Translations under genes and position numbers: made by a program
Assembly: GCF_003182255.1 (NCBI RefSeq)
Contig: NZ_QGTQ01000002.1
Span: 358,767-422,766, forward strand
Reading direction: 5' to 3'
Origin: Paenibacillus cellulosilyticus
GTDB lineage: Bacteria > Bacillota > Bacilli > Paenibacillales > Paenibacillaceae
Length of the DNA stretch: 64,000 nucleotides
In this document: piece by piece, positions 1 through 8,245 of the stretch
How the letters are laid out: each line of letters begins with the position of its first letter
Numbering within the stretch: position 1 is the stretch's first letter
The notes under the pieces: generated by a model
Seen by the model: the letters and a program-made list of their open reading frames with translations, nothing else
Databases searched by the model: none
What the model was told of the DNA's origin: nothing

Positions 1-681
<681 letters not shown>

Positions 682-874
682 CTAAAGATTTTGTGATTGC
701 TGTGTCTACCGGCGATAGATAGACTTGCAGCCCTTAGATCAGGCTGCTTACCGAGCATCAACAAAAGCAAATAGGAATCCCTAGGAGGCGCACGCCTGCA
801 CAATCACTTCCCTACGCCGAAGCCGGATTATTCGTTCTGAAGCATTCTCTTGTAATAAGAGCTTGCTAGAAACC

Positions 875-905
875 AAAAAAGCCGCTTCCGGCGAGGGAAG
901 CGGCT
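875..905 (-). terminator. Intrinsic terminator in the thiC leader
   Basis: A perfect 10-bp stem (880-889 with 896-905, AGCCGCTTCC/GGAAGCGGCT) with a 6-base loop is followed on the minus strand by a run of six U. It lies between the TPP aptamer and thiC, so it is the likely expression platform for TPP-dependent termination. About 135 bases separate it from the aptamer; I did not find the antiterminator strand. Confidence 0.85.
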
Positions 906-1040
906 AATAAGCGCTGTCGATCGCACATTACTCACGGATGTCTGAAACGATGCAGCTAAACCGCATTAGCGGCAGCAATCGCAGCAACAATAGACCTTGC
1001 TTCCTGAGTAATATGACAAGACGACCATTTCGCAATTAGA

Positions 1041-1130
1041 CCACTTTCCTACGCTGGCATGACCCAGATCAGGTTCAAAGGGACCAAAGCATCACGCTTT
1101 ATCTCAGCCCGTAAAGGCGCCCCTAGTGGA
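1041..1130 (-). promoter_or_regulatory. TPP riboswitch (THI element) controlling thiC
   Basis: Read on the minus strand, the sequence shows the conserved TPP aptamer blocks in order: ACTAGGGGCGCC, GGCTGAGA, CCTTTGAACCTGATCTGG, and CATGCCAGCGTAGGAAA. The outer ends (TCCACT and AGTGG) close helix P1. The position, directly upstream of thiC with an intrinsic terminator in between, fits repression by thiamine pyrophosphate. Confidence 0.97.
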
Positions 1131-1142
1131 TTTCCTGAACAA

Positions 1143-1171
1143 ACTATACCCCCATGTTCTGAAGGTGTCAA
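1143..1171 (-). promoter_or_regulatory. SigA promoter of the TPP riboswitch-thiC transcript
   Basis: On the minus strand, a perfect -35 box TTGACA (1171-1166) is followed after 17 bp by TATAGT (1148-1143). Transcription would start near 1136, just upstream of the aptamer. The TGA stop codon of the upstream glycosyltransferase gene (1170-1168) lies inside the -35 hexamer. Confidence 0.85.
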
Positions 1172-2364
1172 CCCTGTAATTTCCACCCGAATCTGCTGTT
1201 ATGCAGCGCATTGGTTATACCGGTGCGCACTGTATATCGTTCAGCCGCTGCCTGCCAGGTGAAATACGTTTCCGCCTTCTCGCGGCTTCGTCTTCCCATT
1301 TCCAGCCGAAGTTGGTCGTTAGTGAGCAGGTGGTCAAGCTTCGTTAACATATCGGCCGTCAAGCTGGATGGCTCGGCAAGCAGCCCCGTTTCGCCGTCCT
1401 GCACGATCTCGCTAATGCCGCCGATTCGCGAAGCAACGACGGGGATCCCCGCTGCCATCGCTTCGACGTTAACGAGTCCGAATGCTTCGCGGCGCACAGA
1501 TGGCACAGCAAGCACATCCGCCCCGAGCAGCCAGTCGGGCACCTCGTTGTAGGGCACGTAAGGAATGAATCGGACGCTGCCCCCAAGCTTTGCGGCTGCT
1601 CGCTTCAGCCTTCGAGAATAGACAGACGTACGCTTCGATCCATACTGAGGACTGCCGACGATGACAAGCATCGCATTCGGATGCCGCTTGAGCAGCTTCG
1701 GCATCAGCTCGATCAAGTGATGGACACCTTTGAGCGGAATAAGTCTCCCGAGATACAAGATGACTTTGCGGTCCGTCCAACCGTAGGCACGGCGCAGCCG
1801 ATTGCGTCTTGCCCCGCCTTCTGATGATTGAACAGATGGGAAACGGTGCATATCGGTGCCGAGATGCACGACGACGATTTTGGACGCGGCCTCCGGCGCT
1901 TGAGCAGCTACAATCGACCGCAAATAGTCGCTGTTGACGATTATTGTCTCCGCTAGTCTAAAGCTTTGACGAAGTTGAAAATTAGAAATATGCCGAGGCT
2001 GAATAAAGGTCGAAGAGTGCAAATTAAGCCACATGCGCGCATACGGATGTTGTCTGCTTAGTCGTATGAGCAAATGCGGCCTATTTTCCACCTCGATAAT
2101 GTCTGGCTTGAACGTTGTCATCGCCCTGCTTACGGAAGCGGCATAACGGGATTTATTCGCTGCTGCGAACCGTTCACAGACGACGCCCTTCCACACGCCC
2201 TTGCGCGGCAGACCTGCTGCCGTACGTCCATATATCCGCGGCTCCACCGAGCCTGTCAGCAGCGGAACGATATGCTCGATCACCCGCTCAACCGAACCGC
2301 CCGTAAGCGAAGGCAGCGGGTAGGCGCCAGGCGTAACATAAGCGATCTTCAGCGGTCGTGACAT
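1168..2364 (-). CDS. Family 4 glycosyltransferase, CotSA-like
   Basis: A 398-residue GT-B glycosyltransferase. The N-terminal domain starts KIAYVTPGAYPLPSLTGGSVE, the glycine-rich acceptor-side motif. The C-terminal donor-binding domain has YLGRLIPLKGVHHLIELMP and the GT4 E-x7-E motif EAFGLVNVE inside a nucleotide-sugar site (VEAMAAGIPVVASRIGGISE). The pattern resembles the spore-coat protein CotSA, but the sugar and acceptor cannot be read from sequence. The start at 2364 is chosen because GGAGGAGG lies 9 bases upstream; an in-frame ATG at 2400 has no such site. The gene ends inside the thiC promoter. Confidence 0.85.
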   Translation of the reverse strand: MSRPLKIAYVTPGAYPLPSLTGGSVERVIEHIVPLLTGSVEPRIYGRTAAGLPRKGVWKGVVCERFAAANKSRYAASVSRAMTTFKPDIIEVENRPHLLIRLSRQHPYARMWLNLHSSTFIQPRHISNFQLRQSFRLAETIIVNSDYLRSIVAAQAPEAASKIVVVHLGTDMHRFPSVQSSEGGARRNRLRRAYGWTDRKVILYLGRLIPLKGVHHLIELMPKLLKRHPNAMLVIVGSPQYGSKRTSVYSRRLKRAAAKLGGSVRFIPYVPYNEVPDWLLGADVLAVPSVRREAFGLVNVEAMAAGIPVVASRIGGISEIVQDGETGLLAEPSSLTADMLTKLDHLLTNDQLRLEMGRRSREKAETYFTWQAAAERYTVRTGITNALHNSRFGWKLQG

Positions 2365-2486
2365 GCTCGCGGGCCTCCTCCTCCGCACGTTCGTGCGCAT
2401 GCGGGAATATGCTACGACAGCATACGCGGCACCGCTGCCACTCGTAACACCATCTGCTCGAAACAGGCACGAATAAAGGCGTCTGC

Positions 2487-2786
2487 TTATCTGCTGCTGT
2501 CATTGGACAAGAACGCATTCGCACCGATCCGGGCTGTTGCGTACAATAACACGTAGCCCCCGCCGATTAGAAAGGCCGGATTGAGCAGCACGCTATGTAC
2601 TTCGGTCATATAAACCGTATCATCGCGTATGACACGTAAAATGCTGCCGCTGACAGCCGCTCCTGCGACAATTAGTGCAAATGACGCCAAGCCGTCAGCC
2701 AATCTTCTGACTGCCGTCCATCTAACGAAACACCATATGAGAACAACCGTCACAATTGCTAGACTTATTCCAATCGTCCATTCCAT
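2487..2786 (-). CDS. Small three-helix membrane protein, unknown function
   Basis: A 99-residue protein with about three hydrophobic segments (residues 3-22, 34-50 and 70-86) joined by short charged loops (RWTAVRRLADG and RVIRDDTVYMTEVHS). I do not recognise a family. It lies 122 bases upstream of the glycosyltransferase on the same strand, so the two may be cotranscribed. A weak GGAG sits 12 bases before the ATG. It is probably a cytoplasmic-membrane protein. Confidence 0.6.
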   Translation of the reverse strand: MEWTIGISLAIVTVVLIWCFVRWTAVRRLADGLASFALIVAGAAVSGSILRVIRDDTVYMTEVHSVLLNPAFLIGGGYVLLYATARIGANAFLSNDSSR

Positions 2787-2916
2787 CCGCGAGTCTTCGC
2801 TCCATTCATGATCTTCTTAATCTTCTTCATCTTCGTAGCTTCGTAGCTTCGTGATCGAAATTGTATTCTCAGCATTGGCTCAATTGGTGGGTGTTAAACC
2901 AGTATGGACTTTTCGG

Positions 2917-2945
2917 TTGCATCGATTGCACCAATGGACTACAAT
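2917..2945 (+). promoter_or_regulatory. Candidate SigA promoter for the hisS leader
   Basis: TTGCAT (2917-2922), a 17-bp spacer, and TACAAT (2940-2945). The -10 box matches 5 of 6 and the -35 box 3 of 6. The predicted start near 2951 leaves only about 27 bases before the leader-peptide ATG. The stretch 2787-2916 contains only short TCTTCT/GTAGCTTC repeats and no gene. Confidence 0.5.
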
Positions 2946-2977
2946 CGTATTCAAACGTATGGAAAGGAATCGTCGCC

Positions 2978-3031
2978 ATGATTAAACTTGCTGCTCTTTC
3001 GATTCAATTTCATCATTTCAGTCAGCGTTAG
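2978..3031 (+). CDS. Putative 17-residue leader peptide with tandem His codons
   Basis: ATG at 2978 opens a 17-codon frame, MIKLAALSIQFHHFSQR, ending at TAG 3029-3031. AAAGGA lies about 10 bases upstream. Two adjacent CAT codons (3011-3016) fall just before the first strand of a set of alternative hairpins, and a terminator follows, then a histidyl-tRNA synthetase gene. This is the layout of an amino-acid attenuator leader, which is the inference here. Two His codons is modest compared with enteric his leaders, and no homologue was checked. Confidence 0.4.
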   Translation: MIKLAALSIQFHHFSQR

Positions 3032-3125
3032 CACCCCTGTAAATTCTCAGGGAGGGCTAACGCTTCTCGCGTTGGCCTCCCTGCCGCATACAAGCGCGCG
3101 GGACCAGAGGTCCGGCGCGTTTTTT
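3023..3125 (+). promoter_or_regulatory. Alternative hairpins and intrinsic terminator upstream of hisS
   Basis: Strand 1 (3024-3039, AGCGTTAGC then CCCTG) can pair with strand 2 (3048-3064, CAGGG then GCTAACGCT). Strand 2 can instead form a 15-bp helix with one bulge with strand 3 (3069-3083, GCGTTGGCCTCCCTG). The two pairings exclude each other. An 11-bp terminator stem with one mismatch (3095-3105 with 3109-3119) and six T follow. I could not see which strand would disrupt the terminator, so the switching mechanism is unresolved. There is no T-box sequence. Confidence 0.6.
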
Positions 3126-3200
3126 ATTTTGCAGCCAAGGTGAACCAACTGTCGTCCTTTAAACGACGCACTGCTTGGACTTGGAGAGAGGGGATAACGC

Positions 3201-4502
3201 ATGATGTCTAATGTGAAAGGTACAGTCGATTACTATGGAGTAGAGCAAGCCCAGCGCAGCCGAATGATCCGGCAAATGGAGGAGCTGTTCACGCTGTATG
3301 ATTACGAAGCAATCGAGACGACGATTTTGAACGAAATGGAGCTGCTGACGGCCAAATATTCAGGCGGCGACGAAATTGTGCAGGAAATGTATACGTTACG
3401 TGACCGCGGACAACGTGAGCTTGGCCTGCGCTATGATTTGACGGTTCCTTTCTCCAAGCTGGTCGCTGCGTATGCAGGATTGCCCATGCCTTTCCGGCGG
3501 TACGAATTCGGCAAAGTGTTCCGGGATGGTCCCGTGAAACGCGGTCGGCTTCGTGAATTTACTCAGTGTGATGTCGATGTCGTAGGCATTCAAGGCCCAG
3601 AGGCTGAGGCCGAGTTGTTATCACTCGCTGCCCGGGTATATGAAACGTTGGGCATTCCTGTTGTGCTTCGCTGGAACAATCGGCGTTTTCTTGCCGAATG
3701 GCTGGCGGCAGCCGGCATTCCAGAAGAGCTAGGACAGACGGTCATGTTAACGCTAGACAAAATAGCCAAGCTAGGCCTCGATGCCGTTCGCGCCGAGCTG
3801 ATCGATAAAGGTGTAACATACAGCGCCGCTGACACGGTGCTTCATGCAATTATGGCTGATGAGCAAAAGGAGCCTGTGGCAGCATTCGAACGGCTCTGTA
3901 CCACATTCGGCATTAGCGATCTGCCCGGAGCCGGAGAAGTCCGCGCCCTGATGGGGCTGCTGGATGCAATCGGCTTATCGCCCGTTTGCAGGTTCGATCC
4001 TTCGCTGTCGCGCGGCTTGTCTTTTTATACAGGGACCGTCTATGAAGCTTTCGATGCGAGCGGCAGCTACTTGTCTTCCCTTGGCGGCGGCGGTCGTTAT
4101 GATGCGATCATCGGTCAGTTGGCTGGCAATCCAGCAGTCCTCTACCCGACGGTCGGCTTCTCCTTCGGGCTTGAGCCAATCATGGCGCTTGCGCGTGAAC
4201 GGCTTGTTCCGATTGAGGCTGCACCTGTAGTCGTGATTCCGATTGGCGGGATGGTTGCTGAGGCTATGCGTACAGCAGAGGCCATTCGTGCCTGCGGCAT
4301 TCGAACTCGCTTATCGCCTGTTGGCCGCAAGGTCGGCAAAGCGCTTGCTTCGGCAGCGTCGGCAGGCTCCCGATTTGCCATCCTTATCGGAGAAGATGAG
4401 ACAAAATTAGGAAAAGTACAGTTGAGAGATATGGAAGCAAGAATTGAGGAAACACTGGCTTTAGAAGAGGCCATTTATCGGATAGAACGAGTACTGCTGT
4501 GA
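3201..4502 (+). CDS. hisS: Histidyl-tRNA synthetase, archaeal/eukaryotic-like form
   Basis: A class II aminoacyl-tRNA synthetase of 433 residues that charges tRNA-His. Motif 2 reads RRYEFGKVFRDGPVKRGRLREF and is followed by TQCDVDVVG, which resembles archaeal/eukaryotic HisRS more than the usual bacterial form. The His-A signature SRGLSFYTGTVYEAF with GGGGRYD is intact, so the enzyme looks active; HisZ, the inactive paralogue, usually lacks these residues. A C-terminal anticodon-binding domain follows (PVVVIPIGG to IYRIERVL). GAGAGGGGA precedes the ATG. It may be a second, His-starvation-responsive copy, given the leader upstream. Confidence 0.88.
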   Translation: MMSNVKGTVDYYGVEQAQRSRMIRQMEELFTLYDYEAIETTILNEMELLTAKYSGGDEIVQEMYTLRDRGQRELGLRYDLTVPFSKLVAAYAGLPMPFRRYEFGKVFRDGPVKRGRLREFTQCDVDVVGIQGPEAEAELLSLAARVYETLGIPVVLRWNNRRFLAEWLAAAGIPEELGQTVMLTLDKIAKLGLDAVRAELIDKGVTYSAADTVLHAIMADEQKEPVAAFERLCTTFGISDLPGAGEVRALMGLLDAIGLSPVCRFDPSLSRGLSFYTGTVYEAFDASGSYLSSLGGGGRYDAIIGQLAGNPAVLYPTVGFSFGLEPIMALARERLVPIEAAPVVVIPIGGMVAEAMRTAEAIRACGIRTRLSPVGRKVGKALASAASAGSRFAILIGEDETKLGKVQLRDMEARIEETLALEEAIYRIERVLL

Positions 4503-4521
4503 GCCGGACATGTGTGATGAG

Positions 4522-4553
4522 CCGCGTCGAATTATATTGATTTGTCGACGCGG
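4522..4553. repeat. Inverted repeat between hisS and psd
   Basis: CCGCGTCGA and TCGACGCGG form a 9-bp perfect stem around a 14-base AT-rich loop, 20 bases after the hisS stop. There is no T-run on either side, so it is not a standard terminator. It could be an RNA-processing or pausing hairpin. Confidence 0.45.
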
Positions 4554-4618
4554 ATATGTCACACTAGTCGGAGATTATCGCAGCTGTGTGCTTAGAGAAA
4601 GGACGTGAAGGGATCGGC

Positions 4619-5407
4619 ATGTGGACTTGGTTGTTTCGCGCCCTGACCGAATTGACTTCCCGCAAATCGATTTCTCGGCTGGCCGGCAGTATCGCCCAAT
4701 CATCGGCGAGCCGCAGGTTTATTCCTCGTTTCATTCGCGTGTACAACATTCGGGTCGAGGAAGCCGAGAAGCCTTTGAAGGACTACAAAACATTAAATGA
4801 GTTTTTCACCCGCAGGCTGAAGCCTGGTATGCGTACCGTGGACACCGACCGGACGGTCGTTGTCAGTCCTGTCGATGCGCTCATAACAGGCGCTGGACCA
4901 ATCAGTGCAGGTACGATCGTCAATGTGAAAGGACAAGACTACACGATTGACGAGCTATTGAATCAGTCGCCGCGGACCGAGAACTATAAGAACGGCTATT
5001 ACGCTGTCCTTTACTTAAGCCCGTCCGACTATCACCGCATCCATGTTCCGGTTGACGGAACGATTGAGGAGCGCGATTATATTCCCGGCAAGGTGTATCC
5101 GGTCAACGAATTTGGCCTGCGCCATATGCGCCGGGTGCTCAGCCGCAACGAGCGGCTCGTAACGTACATACGCAATCACAGTGGTGAGACAGCCGTCGTA
5201 AAAGTCGGCGCGTTGAACGTCAGCAGCATCCGTTACACAGAACCACAAACACGGCAAGCCGAAAAAGGCGCCGAGCTCGCCTACTTCGAATTCGGATCGA
5301 CCGTCGTCCTGCTCATGGAGGACGACACATTCATCCCACGCGCCGACCTCGCAGTCGGCCTGCGCGTCAAGATGGGCGAACGCCTCGGTACGCTTAGCAG
5401 CGAATAA
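4619..5407 (+). CDS. psd: Phosphatidylserine decarboxylase proenzyme
   Basis: A 262-residue Psd that makes phosphatidylethanolamine at the membrane. It has the expected order of motifs: KTLNEFFTRRLKPGMR, VVSPVDALITGAG, YLSPSDYHRIHVPVDG (active-site Asp/His region), VNEFGLRHM, VGALNVSSI, and the self-cleavage site FGST, where the serine becomes the pyruvoyl group. The start at 4619 is chosen because GAAGGGA lies 6 bases upstream; a GTG at 4586 is less likely. It follows hisS by 116 bases and ends at a strong terminator. Confidence 0.93.
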   Translation: MWTWLFRALTELTSRKSISRLAGSIAQSSASRRFIPRFIRVYNIRVEEAEKPLKDYKTLNEFFTRRLKPGMRTVDTDRTVVVSPVDALITGAGPISAGTIVNVKGQDYTIDELLNQSPRTENYKNGYYAVLYLSPSDYHRIHVPVDGTIEERDYIPGKVYPVNEFGLRHMRRVLSRNERLVTYIRNHSGETAVVKVGALNVSSIRYTEPQTRQAEKGAELAYFEFGSTVVLLMEDDTFIPRADLAVGLRVKMGERLGTLSSE

Positions 5408-5410
5408 CAG

Positions 5411-5456
5411 AACAGCCCGCCGGCCCTGCTTGATGCAGGGGCCGGCGGGCTGTTTA
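5411..5456 (+). terminator. Intrinsic terminator of psd
   Basis: AACAGCCCGCCGGCCCTG pairs with CAGGGGCCGGCGGGCTGTT around a 7-base loop, followed by TTTATTT. The GC-rich stem begins three bases after the psd stop codon. Confidence 0.9.
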
Positions 5457-5494
5457 TTTGATTCGAGGTGGATGCGGGCGCTCAGGCGACTGTT

Positions 5495-5672
5495 GATTAG
5501 AGGCGGATTTTCGCTCCTATCATTCCAGTGTTTGTTCAACTGGCTGGTTAGAGGCTGTTTATCGCCTCTATCCGCTCCATGTGCGCTCAGCTGGTTGGTT
5601 AGGGGCGATATTTCACTCCTAACAACCCCATGTGCACTAGTCAGGTTAGTTAGAGGTGTTATATCGCCGCTC
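5495..5672. repeat. Three degenerate copies of a palindromic GCGATAtttCGC-type repeat
   Basis: Three degenerate units spaced about 60 bp carry a TTAGAGGCG..CGCCTC or TTAGGGGCGATATTTCACTCC core. Each core is an imperfect palindrome. The same core occurs four times at 10572-10757. There is no coding potential. It behaves as a REP-like intergenic repeat. Confidence 0.65.
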
Positions 5673-5688
5673 CTACTGGTCAGCAGAT

Positions 5689-6085
5689 CAGTTAGTATAC
5701 TTTTTCCTACCTTATCTCGTCCGTCCGCGCCTCACCAACCAGTTAGTATACATTTACCTATCCTATCCCGTCCGTCCGCGCTCCACTAACCAGTTAGTAT
5801 ACTTTTTCCTAACCTATACCGTCCGTGCTCAACTGATCATTTAGTATACTTTTTCCTATCCTATACCGTCCGTTCGCGCTCCACCAACCAGTTAGTATAC
5901 TTTTTCCTATCTTATCTCGTCCGTTCGCGCTCCACCAACCAGTTAGTATACATTTACCTATCCTATCCCGTCCGTCCGCGCTCCACTAACCAATTAGTAC
6001 ACTTTTTCCTATCCTATCTCGTCCGTTCGCGCTCCACCGCCCAGTTAGTATACTTTTACCTACTCTATTCCATCAGCTCACACTT
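5689..6085. repeat. Eight-copy 51-bp tandem repeat
   Basis: Copies begin at 5689, 5740, 5791, 5838, 5889, 5940, 5991 and 6042, each opening with a variant of CAGTTAGTATAC. The period is 51 bp, except for one 47-bp copy. Each copy continues TTTTTCCTAT, then CGTCCGTTCGCGCTCCAC. Two alternating subtypes (TATACTTTTTCC and TATACATTTACC) suggest block duplication. No open frame crosses it and no terminator is visible. It lies between the convergent psd and GH42 genes. Confidence 0.9.
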
Positions 6086-6098
6086 AACCGTCCGCTCT

Positions 6099-8093
6099 CT
6101 ACTCTTGCCCACGCTGCAGCAGCGCCACACCGTACGGCTCAAGCTCGACGCCCCCGATTCCATCCCGTCCGTCGAGCAAACTGCGCATCGCCATTGGCAG
6201 CTGCAGCTGCTTCGGCTCGCGGGTCAAGTTCAGGACGAACCATACCTTGCGTCCATCGTCGCTTCCACGCAATGTCACCTGCACGCCTTCCGACAAATTC
6301 GCCCAGCGCTCTACCCCGCAATCGGCAGCCAAACTGCCAAGCAAGTCGGACCAATACGCCTCCTCCGGTACCGTCCCGACATAAACGACTGTACCCTTGC
6401 CATAACGATTCGACGTAACCGCAGGCGTACCCGTGTAGAAGCCCGTGCCTTCGCCATAGCGCGCCAGCACCTCTGCCGTTGACGGCTCCAGCAGGTCGCA
6501 CCATTGCGCACACTTGTACACAGCACCATCAGCAGCTACCAACTGCTGCGCGTCATGGCCGACTGGGTCGTACTCCGTTACGACCACGCCGGCTGCTTCA
6601 GCCAGTGGGCCAGGCAGCGGCTGCATCCAGCAAATGTTATGCTCATTCTTCACGCCTGTCCTCGCTGACAATACCAACGTACCGCCACCAGCCGCATACT
6701 GCTTGAGTGATTCCGCTGTTGCTTCATCAAGCAGATAGAGCGCAGGTGCAACAACCAGCTTGTACGAGTCAAGCGATTCCCGCCAGTCGATCACGTCGAC
6801 ACCAATTCCCTGCTTCACGAGCGCTCGATGAATCGGCTTGAGGTTCTCATAATAATCGAAGCCTTCGGACTGCGGCTGCAATTGGAACGCGGAATGATGC
6901 TCATGCGAATACAAGATTGCCGCTTCGCTTCGTACACTTGTTCCTTCCAACAGCGATGCCACCCGATTCACTTCTTCCGTCAATTGAGCAAACTCCGCAA
7001 ACCTTCTGCCGGGCACATTGCTATGATCAATCAGACCATGCCAGAACTGCTCCGCACCAACCGTCCCGCTTCTCCAGCGAAAATGAACAACCGCGTCCGC
7101 GCCGCGAGCGAAGCTCTGCCATGAGAAGGCGCGGATGAATCCCGGATATGGCGCGCGCCACATTGGCATCCATGCGCCCGGCGGTCCACTAAGCTGCTCC
7201 ATTATCCAATAGTTACGCCGCTTGAAGCCGCGCACCCGATCAAGCAGCAGCGCGCCGCTGTACGGGTTTGTCGCGATTTTGTCCGGACTCGTGTTCGGAT
7301 AGTAGTCGAAGGATGCGAAATCGAGCGGTGCATACAACCTCGGATTATCGAGCGGGATCGGCGCCGTCCATGTATTGTGCGTAATGAAGTGGTTCGGACA
7401 TAGTCGACGAACAATATCGACCTGAATCTGTTGGAACGCAATGATTGAATCATTTTGGAACCGACGGAACTCCAGCAGCAGCGATGGATTCTGGTAAGGC
7501 GACCCGCCGATCGGCGTCCGAACCTGCGACCAGTCACTGTACTCACCACTCCAGACGACGGTTCCCCATGCCCGATTCAGCGCATCGAGATCTCCATTGA
7601 ACTGTTCCTTCACCCGATCTCGGAACTTGCTCGTGCACGCCTCACAGTGGCATAGGTTCAACATGAACTCATTGTCCGTCTGCCACCCGATCACCGCTGG
7701 ATGGTTCCCATAACGAGCAGCCAGCTTCTCGACAATCGCCGTCGTACGGCTTCGCATCGAAGGACTGTTGTAGCAGCGATGTCCTCTTACGCCTGCCTGC
7801 TGAGGATGTCCTTGTCCATCGATGGGCAGCACATCCGGGTAATTCGTCGTCAGCCACACCGGCGGTGTCATCGTCGGCGTTCCAATGACTACCTCCAGCC
7901 CATACCGATGGAACAAATCGATGGCTTCATCCAGCCAGTCGAATTGGAACACACCTTCCTGCGGCTCCAGCCTGCTCCAAGCAAACTCCGCTACACGCAC
8001 AACACGTACGCCTGTTTCTTTCATCAGCCTAGCATCCTGCTCCCACATAGAGCGATCCCAATGCTCGGGGTAATACACCACACCAATCTTCAT
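6099..8093 (-). CDS. GH42 beta-galactosidase
   Basis: A 664-residue glycoside hydrolase family 42 enzyme that hydrolyses beta-galactosides in the cytoplasm (no signal peptide). The N-terminus MKIGVVYYPEHWDR opens the TIM barrel. Acid/base Glu142 lies in WQTDNEF and nucleophile Glu299 in NYWIMEQLSG. Cys107, Cys148, Cys150 and Cys153 match the zinc cluster of the family. A Rossmann-like trimerisation domain (around residues 390-590) and a small beta domain follow, so the protein is full length. GGAGGG lies upstream of the ATG. The AraC gene directly upstream is the likely regulator. Confidence 0.95.
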   Translation of the reverse strand: MKIGVVYYPEHWDRSMWEQDARLMKETGVRVVRVAEFAWSRLEPQEGVFQFDWLDEAIDLFHRYGLEVVIGTPTMTPPVWLTTNYPDVLPIDGQGHPQQAGVRGHRCYNSPSMRSRTTAIVEKLAARYGNHPAVIGWQTDNEFMLNLCHCEACTSKFRDRVKEQFNGDLDALNRAWGTVVWSGEYSDWSQVRTPIGGSPYQNPSLLLEFRRFQNDSIIAFQQIQVDIVRRLCPNHFITHNTWTAPIPLDNPRLYAPLDFASFDYYPNTSPDKIATNPYSGALLLDRVRGFKRRNYWIMEQLSGPPGAWMPMWRAPYPGFIRAFSWQSFARGADAVVHFRWRSGTVGAEQFWHGLIDHSNVPGRRFAEFAQLTEEVNRVASLLEGTSVRSEAAILYSHEHHSAFQLQPQSEGFDYYENLKPIHRALVKQGIGVDVIDWRESLDSYKLVVAPALYLLDEATAESLKQYAAGGGTLVLSARTGVKNEHNICWMQPLPGPLAEAAGVVVTEYDPVGHDAQQLVAADGAVYKCAQWCDLLEPSTAEVLARYGEGTGFYTGTPAVTSNRYGKGTVVYVGTVPEEAYWSDLLGSLAADCGVERWANLSEGVQVTLRGSDDGRKVWFVLNLTREPKQLQLPMAMRSLLDGRDGIGGVELEPYGVALLQRGQE

Positions 8094-8157
8094 CCTAGCA
8101 TGCCCTCCATCTCCGTTATCCTGTTGTTATGTACATGACCTTCATTCCGAATAATTT

Positions 8158-8198
8158 TTGTGATGCTTCGTGATCAAAAGCGGACTTATTGAGGAACT
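8158..8198 (-). repeat. Partial copy of the 15.3-kb MITE-like element
   Basis: Nearly the same as the left end of the element at 15269-15450, read in reverse: GTGATGCTTCGTGATCAAAAGC, then GGACTT and TTGAG. The match covers about 40 bases, with no second end nearby, so it is a fragment or solo end. Confidence 0.55.
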
Positions 8199-8204
8199 AC
8201 ATCT

Positions 8205-8245
8205 CAAAAAATAAAAAACGCCGCCCATCAGCGGATCTCTGATGG
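8205..8245 (-). terminator. Intrinsic terminator overlapping the end of the AraC gene
   Basis: On the minus strand the stem CCATCAG (8245-8239) pairs with CTGATGG (8231-8225), followed by GCGGCG and T6. The TGA stop codon (8230-8228) lies inside the downstream arm, so the terminator is partly coding. Confidence 0.75.

Noticed and set aside
2940-3200. T-box riboswitch before hisS
   Set aside because: No AGGGTGGTACCGCG-like T-box sequence, no room for stem I after the likely promoter; the leader-peptide reading fits better.
5689-6085. CRISPR array
   Set aside because: Repeats are directly adjacent, 51 bp, with no unique spacers and no cas genes.
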